From assembly GCA_051873875.1 (NCBI GenBank), contig JBJEFI010000027.1, positions 1-17,232 on the forward strand: a stretch of 17,232 nt of DNA, read 5' to 3'. Under the pieces are notes generated by a model that was not told the origin of the DNA, did not search any database, and was given only the letters and a program-made list of their open reading frames with translations. Position 1 is the stretch's first letter. Each line of letters starts with the position of its first letter. The stretch comes from JBJEFI01 sp051873875. GTDB taxonomy: Bacteria > Bacillota > Bacilli > Bacillales > Bacillaceae_G. Positions 8,701 through 13,565 of this stretch are shown here, one piece after another. A program made the translations under genes and the position numbers.

Positions 8701-9725
8701 TAAAAGAAGGTAAAATTCCAGAAGTTTTAAATATGTACGATTTAGATTTTGATGCAAAATATTTACGTTTAACGGCGACAGCTGGCACAGATTCTTGGTT
8801 CCGTATGGCTGACTTCTCAGTGAATGACCCAGCAGCAGAAGTAGAGTTTATGTCAAATGTAAAACCAAAGAATGATGAGCATCGTTTAGATAACTTAAGT
8901 GATAGCAACATCCAAACATCATTTATTCCAAAACGTGATGTAAAAGCTGGTGACGAAATGGTATACAACATGTTCGAAGGTCAATTAGTGAAACGTGTTC
9001 AAATTTTCCAAAGCGAACAAACTATTTCAAATGCAAAAGTTGTTGCACGTACAAAATCAAATGAGTACATTGAATTAGGTAAATTAACAAAAGGATATAA
9101 TGTATTTACATTAGACCGTCCTCAAAACATCGCTTCAATTACAGTTCAATTTGAAGGCGGTACAGGACAACCTGAAATTTATGAAGTAATTACAGAAAAC
9201 TTCTCTCAAGCAGAAGTAAAAGCACATACAGAAAAATTAGTTGCAGAAGCAAAAGAACTTCTTAAAGATACAAAAGGAAAATCTAAAGAAGTAATTGAGA
9301 ACTTAAAAAATACAATTGCACAAGCTGAAGCAGCAATTACAGCTAATAAGTCTCGTGAAGATTTATATGCGGCTTATGAGCAATTAACAGTTGCAATGGA
9401 TGCATATAAAAATGACAAGTTACCTGAAGAAAAACCAGAAAATCCAGGTCAAAAGCCAGATGGTGATGGCAACGGAAATGGTAACGGTAATGGAAATGGC
9501 AATGGCAACGGCAACAATCCAGGTCAAACACCAGGTGGAGACAACAATGGTTCGGGTACTGAGAAACCAGAACAAAAGCCAAATGGAGACAACAACGGTA
9601 ATAAACCAGAATCAGACAAAAATCCAAACACTGGCGACGAGGCACCAGTTACTGGAATGCTACTAGCACTTTTAGCAGGTGTAGCTGGAGTATTTGGCTT
9701 ACGTAAATGGAAAAAAGCAGAATAA
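5709..9725 (+). CDS. Secreted, wall-anchored GH84 beta-N-acetylglucosaminidase (NagJ-like)
   Basis: A 1338-residue surface exo-hexosaminidase of the NagJ/NagH 'hyaluronidase'/O-GlcNAcase family, predicted to remove terminal beta-GlcNAc. TTG 5709 is chosen because AAAGGAGAG lies 6 bases before it; an in-frame TTG at 5688 lacks a site. Order: signal peptide 1-29 (cleavage after VFA), GH20b-like N domain about 50-195, GH84 barrel from GFYG (203-206) to about 480, helical region, CBM32 (about 660-785), an extra beta domain, second CBM32 (about 913-1040), another beta domain, FIVAR-like helices (about 1167-1235), (Gly-Asn)8 linker (1254-1269), NPNTG (1305-1309), hydrophobic segment and basic tail. 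Lys234, the Asp316-Asp317 pair, Tyr354, Asn415, Asp420 and Asn448 match NagJ catalytic and GlcNAc-binding residues as I remember them. Mechanism should be substrate-assisted. Chitobiose, mucin or host O-GlcNAc glycans are possible substrates. Confidence 0.95.
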   Translation: MKKENYKKVFGIVMASCLTASTIPISVFAENATDAEKEKVVVSNIIEKLSPTPQVVNQIGNEFKFTSSVNIIGSDVADEDAMRELTALLNKYGIKVNTQINKKDTTILIGEDEDEIIELNEFFTSLNKDDASKVPTAEGYVLATAENEAGVSAIAIEGKDEKGTFYGVQTLKQLIEKQNDGVHVAEVYIKDNPTQHVRAIVEGFYGEPWSHQARLDQFKFYGENKINMYMYAPKSDPYHRDKWREPYPAEELDRMKELINTANENKVDFVFAISPGKDIRFDEKTHEVHPEDYQALLDKCESLYEMGVRSFAILWDDIFIVDGVGQATVLNRFNNDFVKAKGDVKPLITVPTEYWGSVMFNGGELKPYTKDFAKTLDKDIEVMWTGNDVMSQTVTPEDAKKIKDIYGRDMLLWWNYPVSDYREEKLALGPIYNLPNNLNESVGGFIINPMTFAESSKISIHTGADYAWNTANYDHDKAWDRAIEATVGSELKDSFKVFADHSTRLDTGRPDAPEMKATMDTFWEKVENGTMPTSEIATLKAEFVRVREAVNTVKKELDNPQMMKEVSRQLDKLGIYADAATIATDMVVAMLNKDTQQWWDLKAQLSVKIAELNKSTAIISEEVLAAFVSKANLLTDEMFFEGVERDEVKAYNYTVSSSDNLVPLKHEDWLNTKSPYELTKMVDGIVDTTYQSQNDIQAGDYISIDLGQVEQLNNIYMLMGRTNSDNTIMKGKLEISTDGSTWTTIIDNNESHEIFKSLDTSARYIKYTATEDQANKLFVRDFQVNKSTGSGIHSNIDAVKEAELQTSVVNTEDVYSFSTDKAVKFKKNDYAAIELVDYKYITSVEVNNGVAGKLVYTINGMDWIDLATVNGNEKVGLDKPVAVKQVKFIANESKNSKEAFEMKVNVEGRGDLSVETNRKGLSASWPQYNNPNYIIDGNTDHAFISSSPVKVGDYVQVDLGKVKNIRNIQIIADRNYGGDRIRDGILEYSTDGTNWTTLKEGKIPEVLNMYDLDFDAKYLRLTATAGTDSWFRMADFSVNDPAAEVEFMSNVKPKNDEHRLDNLSDSNIQTSFIPKRDVKAGDEMVYNMFEGQLVKRVQIFQSEQTISNAKVVARTKSNEYIELGKLTKGYNVFTLDRPQNIASITVQFEGGTGQPEIYEVITENFSQAEVKAHTEKLVAEAKELLKDTKGKSKEVIENLKNTIAQAEAAITANKSREDLYAAYEQLTVAMDAYKNDKLPEEKPENPGQKPDGDGNGNGNGNGNGNGNGNNPGQTPGGDNNGSGTEKPEQKPNGDNNGNKPESDKNPNTGDEAPVTGMLLALLAGVAGVFGLRKWKKAE
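9468..9515 (+). repeat. Hexanucleotide repeat (GGNAAY)8 encoding (Gly-Asn)8
   Basis: Eight consecutive GGN-AAY codon pairs code for a Gly-Asn linker between the FIVAR-like region and the sorting signal. The third bases vary between units, so slippage should be slower than in a pure repeat, but copy number may differ among strains. Confidence 0.85.
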
Positions 9726-9787
9726 TTTTTGCTAAAATTACATTTAACACTAATGCTATTTGGCAAGATAAGTAGCGTATGAAATAT

Positions 9788-9834
9788 AGCTCTTGTAGTT
9801 GGTTTTAATATGAAAGCCGCTACAAGGGCTTTTT
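9788..9834 (+). terminator. Terminator of the GH84 gene
   Basis: AGCTCTTGTAG (9788-9798) pairs with CTACAAGGGCT (9820-9830, one G-T pair) over a 21-base loop and is followed by T5. Confidence 0.8.
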
Positions 9835-10009
9835 CATTTGTAAAAGGATCTTGCTTTGGCTATTGGTTCAAATTTTCTCCTGTTTTAATGGTACTAAGGC
9901 TCTCCTCTCAAAACTTGACAAAATCAAAGATGAAAGCCTCACTTTATTTTATATATGAAGATTAAATTATAAATCTACCCGTAATTATCATATCTTTAAA
10001 AATAGTAGA

Positions 10010-10038
10010 TTGCTAATTTGTCCTTGTGTTAGCATAGT
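10010..10038 (+). promoter_or_regulatory. Possible promoter of the GNAT gene
   Basis: TTGCTA (10010-10015) and CATAGT (10033-10038) with a 17-base spacer match the sigma-A consensus at 4 of 6 positions each. The region also holds two small dyads (TGCTAA/TTAGCA, 10011-10034, and CTAAC/GTTAG just downstream). Otherwise 9835-10117 shows nothing I can assign. Confidence 0.3.
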
Positions 10039-10117
10039 TAATAAATCTAACTTGGTTAGGGCATTAAAAGGATACGCCTGTAGTGAAATAAAAACGAAAT
10101 TTTAAGGGGGAATGGAT

Positions 10118-10573
10118 ATGATTACATTAAGATTAATGAACGCAGATGAATACAAAGAATATGTAGCTGTAGCAATTAACACATATGCAAAAGAAAAAGT
10201 ATTAGCTGGTAATTGGAAAGAAGAAGAATCTATTGCTAAAGCAAAAGAGTCCTATGAACAACTTTTACCTGAAGGTGAGAAAACAGAAAATCATTATTTA
10301 TATACCATTATGAATGATGACCAAGCCTGTGGAATGATTTGGCTTGGTAAACAAACAGATGAGCAAGGATTTATATATGACTTTAGTATAGAAGATAAAT
10401 ATCGTGGAAATGGGTTTGGTAAGGAAGCGATGAAGCTTGTAGAACAAGAAGGAAAAAAAGTAGGCTTGAAAAAAATTGGTCTACATGTGTTTGGCCATAA
10501 TCATGCCGCTAGAGCTTTATATGAGAAATTAGGTTATCAAATTACAAATGTACAGATGATAAAGGAAATTTAA
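10118..10573 (+). CDS. GNAT-family N-acetyltransferase
   Basis: A 151-residue single-domain acetyltransferase of unknown substrate. The acetyl-CoA pyrophosphate-binding loop YRGNGFGKEAM is central, followed by the typical HVFGHNHAARALYEKLGYQ (Asn plus the late Tyr that often acts as general acid). The start is ATG 10118, 7 bases after AAGGGGG (10104-10110); the in-frame ATG at 10112 is too close to that site. The order of the motifs and the length are normal for the family. The gene has its own leader and a terminator, so it is probably monocistronic. It shares no obvious close similarity with the other acetyltransferase in the window. Confidence 0.85.
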   Translation: MITLRLMNADEYKEYVAVAINTYAKEKVLAGNWKEEESIAKAKESYEQLLPEGEKTENHYLYTIMNDDQACGMIWLGKQTDEQGFIYDFSIEDKYRGNGFGKEAMKLVEQEGKKVGLKKIGLHVFGHNHAARALYEKLGYQITNVQMIKEI

Positions 10574-10596
10574 GTATATAAATAGTTATGAAAAGC

Positions 10597-10640
10597 AGGA
10601 CAGGTGTATTTATTCTTTTTATCTTGTCTTTTTTCTTTTA
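10597..10640 (+). terminator. Terminator of the GNAT gene
   Basis: AGGACAGG (10597-10604) pairs with CTTGTCTT (10623-10630, two G-T pairs), followed by a T-rich tail. Confidence 0.6.
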
Positions 10641-10702
10641 TTATAATAGTAAACGTCTTAATAAATGATAAGATTAGTGTTGGGAAATGTCGTAATATGT
10701 AG

Positions 10703-10715
10703 GTGGCAGGCACCG
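10703..10715 (+). repeat. Degenerate dispersed repeat, copy 2
   Basis: GTGGCAGGCACCG immediately in front of the msrA binding site (GGAGG at 10720-10724), related to the copy at 25-37 in opposite orientation. The flanks GGTG and CACC can form a small hairpin in the msrA leader. Confidence 0.35.
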
Positions 10716-10730
10716 GTTTGGAGGTAAAAA

Positions 10731-11255
10731 ATGGAGAAGGCAACATTTGCAGGGGGATGCTTTTGGTGTATGGTATCTCCTTTTGAAGAGATGGATGGAA
10801 TTGAAGACATTGTTTCAGGATATATGGGAGGACATATCGATCATCCTACCTATGAACAAGTAAAAACAGGAACGACAGGTCACTATGAAGTGGTGCAAAT
10901 TACATTTGAACCAACGATCTTTCCATATGAAAAATTATTAGAGCTATATTGGAATCAAATTGATCCAACTGACGATGAAGGGCAATTTCACGATCGAGGT
11001 CCTCAATATCGAACGGCTATTTTTTATGAAAATGAAAAACAGCAACAAGCTGCTGAATTATCGAGGGAAAAGCTAGCAGAGAGTGGTCGATTTCAAAAGC
11101 AGATTGTGACGGAGATTTTGCCAGCTACTATCTTTTATGAAGCAGAGGATTATCATCAAGATTATCATAAGAAAAATCCAGCACATTATAAAGAAGACAG
11201 ACAGAAGTCTGGACGAGATGAATTTATTCAAGAACATATTGCAAAAAGGAGTTAA
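10731..11255 (+). CDS. msrA: Peptide methionine (S)-S-oxide reductase MsrA
   Basis: A cytoplasmic repair enzyme that reduces the S-epimer of methionine sulfoxide in proteins and free methionine, recycled by thioredoxin. The 174-residue length is normal. The signature GGCFWC has the catalytic Cys at residue 10, followed by the family blocks SGYMGGH, TGHYEVVQITFEP, DPTDDEGQFHDRGPQYRTAIFY and EDYHQDYHKKNP. Only two cysteines are present, 10 and 13, so resolution must use Cys13 rather than a C-terminal cysteine. GGAGG lies 6 bases before ATG 10731. The next gene starts 2 bases after the stop, so both are on one transcript. No msrB is adjacent. Confidence 0.95.
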   Translation: MEKATFAGGCFWCMVSPFEEMDGIEDIVSGYMGGHIDHPTYEQVKTGTTGHYEVVQITFEPTIFPYEKLLELYWNQIDPTDDEGQFHDRGPQYRTAIFYENEKQQQAAELSREKLAESGRFQKQIVTEILPATIFYEAEDYHQDYHKKNPAHYKEDRQKSGRDEFIQEHIAKRS

Positions 11256-11257
11256 CA

Positions 11258-11620
11258 ATGAAGGAAGCAATAGAGAAAAATCCAATTATTTTTAGTGGCT
11301 TATTATTTGCTATATTATCGTTGCTATTAAATGCACTATCAATTTTATCGATTGGAATGGCACATATTTACGATATTATTCATGCCTTTCCAACCATTTT
11401 TATTTACAATCCAATCATTGAAGCAATGAATGGATATGTACCGACAGAATTTATTTATGTTCCACTAGCAGTTCTATTAGATGGTTTAATTGGGTTATTA
11501 GTAGGGTGGATTGGAACGAAGATAGTGAAAAAGAAGACACAACAATATGTTATTTTTATTGTGTTATTCTTTTGTATTTATTGGTTCGGTATTACTTATC
11601 AATGGCTACCAATTTTTTAA
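11258..11620 (+). CDS. Small integral membrane protein cotranscribed with msrA
   Basis: A 120-residue protein with three predicted membrane spans at about 10-33, 66-90 and 96-115, the last two separated by a basic stretch (KIVKKKT) likely to face the cytoplasm. AAAAGGAG inside the end of msrA lies a few bases before ATG 11258, and only 2 bases separate the stop and start codons, so translation is probably coupled to msrA. No known family is recognised. The linkage may mean a role in redox or envelope stress, but that rests only on position. Confidence 0.7.
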   Translation: MKEAIEKNPIIFSGLLFAILSLLLNALSILSIGMAHIYDIIHAFPTIFIYNPIIEAMNGYVPTEFIYVPLAVLLDGLIGLLVGWIGTKIVKKKTQQYVIFIVLFFCIYWFGITYQWLPIF

Positions 11621-11647
11621 GAATATTTGTAGGAAAAGTATTTTTTA

Positions 11648-11685
11648 GTAAGACCTTCAATTACTAATGCTCTTGAAGGTCTTGC
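11648..11685. other. Perfect long hairpin without adjacent T-run
   Basis: A 13-bp stem (11648-11660 with 11673-11685, core AAGACCTTCAA/TTGAAGGTCTT) with a 12-base loop sits 28 bases after the membrane-protein gene. The T-run only appears about 8 bases after the stem, so it may be a weak terminator, an mRNA-protecting 3' end, or act with the second hairpin downstream. Confidence 0.6.
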
Positions 11686-11792
11686 CTATTGTTTTTCTTA
11701 TCTACAAACATAGCTTTTCTGTATAAATTATTATATTATATTCTTAGTGTAAATAGGATAAAATGGTTATTATATCATTTTGGATACATCAT

Positions 11793-11825
11793 CCTTTCAC
11801 CTCTAACTAGAGTGAGAGGTTTTTT
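11793..11825 (+). terminator. Terminator or attenuator upstream of asnS
   Basis: The arms 11793-11804 and 11809-11819 pair over 11 bp (one G-T pair, one bulged C at 11800) around the loop AACT and run straight into T6. It lies 95 bases before the asnS start codon. I see no T-box consensus (no GGTGG-ACC-type element), so this is not an evident T-box leader. No good promoter is visible between it and asnS, which leaves transcription attenuation possible. Confidence 0.65.
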
Positions 11826-11920
11826 AAAGGAAGAATAGAAATATGCAAGTAATTTTGTTCGTGAAATTGTTTTAGTTGAAAGGATTGCTTGTTTTTTTTG
11901 TGATTATAGGAGGTTTACAA

Positions 11921-13315
11921 ATGAAAGATGTTGTTTTAGTAAAATCCCTTTACCGTAACACGGCTGATTATGCAGGGAAAGAAGTTACGATTTCTGGTTG
12001 GATTCGTACATTACGTGCGTCTAATGCTTTTGGTTTTATTGAAGTAAATGATGGATCGTTCTTTAAAAACATTCAAGTTGTTTTTGCTAGCGAATTAGAA
12101 AACTTTAAAGAGATAGCTAAGTTATCAATTAGTGCTTCTATTAAAGTAACAGGTACGTTAGTAGAAACACCAGAGGCAAAACAGCCTTTTGAAATTCAGG
12201 CGAAAGAAATTGTGATTGAAGGACAATCTAACTCTGATTACCCACTTCAAAAGAAACGTCATACGTTTGAATATTTACGTACAATTGCACATTTACGCCC
12301 ACGAAGCAATGCGTTTTCAGCTGTATTCCGCGTTCGCTCAGTAGCGTCATATGCAATTCATAAATACTTCCAAGAAAAAGGATTTGTTTATACACATTCG
12401 CCAATTATTACAGGTAGTGACGCAGAGGGCGCTGGTGAAATGTTCCGCGTTTCAACAATTGACTTTGATAACACACCTCGTACAGAAGAAGGCGTAGTTA
12501 ATTACAAAGAAGATTTCTTTGGTAAAGAAACAAACTTAACAGTATCAGGTCAGTTAAATGCAGAATGTTTTGCATTAGCATATCGTAACGTTTATACATT
12601 TGGTCCAACATTCCGTGCGGAAAATTCAAACACAGCACGTCATGCAGCTGAGTTTTGGATGGTTGAGCCAGAAATCGCATTTGCTGATTTACAAGATGAC
12701 ATGGAATTAGCAGAAGATATGTTAAAATACGTAATCAAATACGTATTAGAAGAGTGTCCAGAAGAAATGGCGTTCTTTAACCAATTTATCGATAAAGGGT
12801 TATTAGATCGTTTAAATCATGTATTATCTTCTGAATTCGGAAAAGTAACATATACAGAAGCAGTTGAAATTCTGAAACAAGCAGATAAAAAATTCGAATA
12901 TCCAGTTGAATGGGGTATTGATTTACAAACAGAACACGAGCGCTACTTAACAGAAGAGCATTTTAAATTACCAGTATTCGTTACTGATTATCCAAAAGAC
13001 ATTAAAGCATTCTACATGCGCCTAAATGATGATGGCAAAACAGTAGCAGCAATGGACTGCTTAGTGCCAGGTATCGGTGAGATTATCGGTGGTAGCCAAC
13101 GTGAAGAGCGCTTAGATGTATTATTAGAGCGCATGAATGAATTAGACTTAAAAGAAGAAGATTACTGGTGGTACTTAGAATTACGTAAATACGGAGAAAC
13201 AAAACATGCTGGATTTGGATTAGGCTTTGAACGCTTAATTATGTACTTAACAGGTATGTCAAATATCCGTGATGTAATTCCGTTTCCACGTACAACAGGA
13301 CAAGCTGATTTTTAA
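11921..13315 (+). CDS. asnS: Asparaginyl-tRNA synthetase
   Basis: A class II aminoacyl-tRNA synthetase that activates asparagine with ATP and charges tRNA-Asn. The 464-residue length matches the E. coli-type enzyme. The N-terminal OB-fold anticodon-binding domain occupies about 1-100 (EVTISGWIRTLRASNAFGFI), motif 2 is FRAENSNTARH from 231 with the following EFWMVEPE, and motif 3 is GFGLGFERL from 431. The C-terminus DVIPFPRTTGQADF is also typical of AsnRS. ATG 11921 follows TAGGAGG at the right distance; an upstream in-frame TTG at 11876 adds a hydrophobic stretch with no family counterpart. The gene stands alone, ending in a strong terminator. Confidence 0.96.
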   Translation: MKDVVLVKSLYRNTADYAGKEVTISGWIRTLRASNAFGFIEVNDGSFFKNIQVVFASELENFKEIAKLSISASIKVTGTLVETPEAKQPFEIQAKEIVIEGQSNSDYPLQKKRHTFEYLRTIAHLRPRSNAFSAVFRVRSVASYAIHKYFQEKGFVYTHSPIITGSDAEGAGEMFRVSTIDFDNTPRTEEGVVNYKEDFFGKETNLTVSGQLNAECFALAYRNVYTFGPTFRAENSNTARHAAEFWMVEPEIAFADLQDDMELAEDMLKYVIKYVLEECPEEMAFFNQFIDKGLLDRLNHVLSSEFGKVTYTEAVEILKQADKKFEYPVEWGIDLQTEHERYLTEEHFKLPVFVTDYPKDIKAFYMRLNDDGKTVAAMDCLVPGIGEIIGGSQREERLDVLLERMNELDLKEEDYWWYLELRKYGETKHAGFGLGFERLIMYLTGMSNIRDVIPFPRTTGQADF

Positions 13316-13327
13316 TAGAAAAAAAGC

Positions 13328-13362
13328 GGTTGAAGGACATTATTTTCCTTCAACCTTTTTTT
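13328..13362 (+). terminator. Terminator of asnS
   Basis: A perfect 10-bp stem GGTTGAAGGA/TCCTTCAACC (13328-13337 with 13346-13355), 8-base loop, followed by T7. Confidence 0.9.
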
Positions 13363-13529
13363 ATTTGAGGATTATTTTTATGTTTTTCTTACTTATGGGA
13401 AGTGTTAAAAATGTTAACTTACTATAATTTTTGGTGAAGTTATTTTTTGTATAATTGTATATTTTTAACAATTAATTATAAAAAGGGGTTCATAAATGAT
13501 TATATGAGTATGTATAATAAATAAAAGAG

Positions 13530-13565
13530 ATGTGTTATCGAAGAGGTTGTGAAATGAAAACATGA
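13530..13565 (+). CDS. Candidate 11-codon minicistron overlapping the GGDEF-EAL start
   Basis: ATG 13530 opens MCYRRGCEMKT, with an internal in-frame ATG at 13554 giving just MKT. Either form ends at TGA 13563-13565, overlapping the next start codon as ATGA. AGAGG at 13542-13546 is 7 bases from ATG 13554 but 15 bases from ATG 13562, so it suits the minicistron better than the large gene. Confidence 0.3.
   Translation: MCYRRGCEMKT

Noticed and set aside
9391..9666. Plus-strand Met/Thr-rich frame within the GH84 gene, and several minus-strand frames there
   Set aside because: They are out-of-frame shadows of the repeat-rich GH84 coding sequence.
11621..11920. T-box riboswitch in front of asnS
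   Set aside because: No T-box consensus or specifier-loop architecture could be found; only the terminator-like hairpin remains.
13380..13561. Cyclic-di-GMP riboswitch or strong promoter before the GGDEF-EAL gene
   Set aside because: Two TATAAT boxes (13423 and 13450) have no matching -35 at usable spacing, and no conserved riboswitch core is visible.
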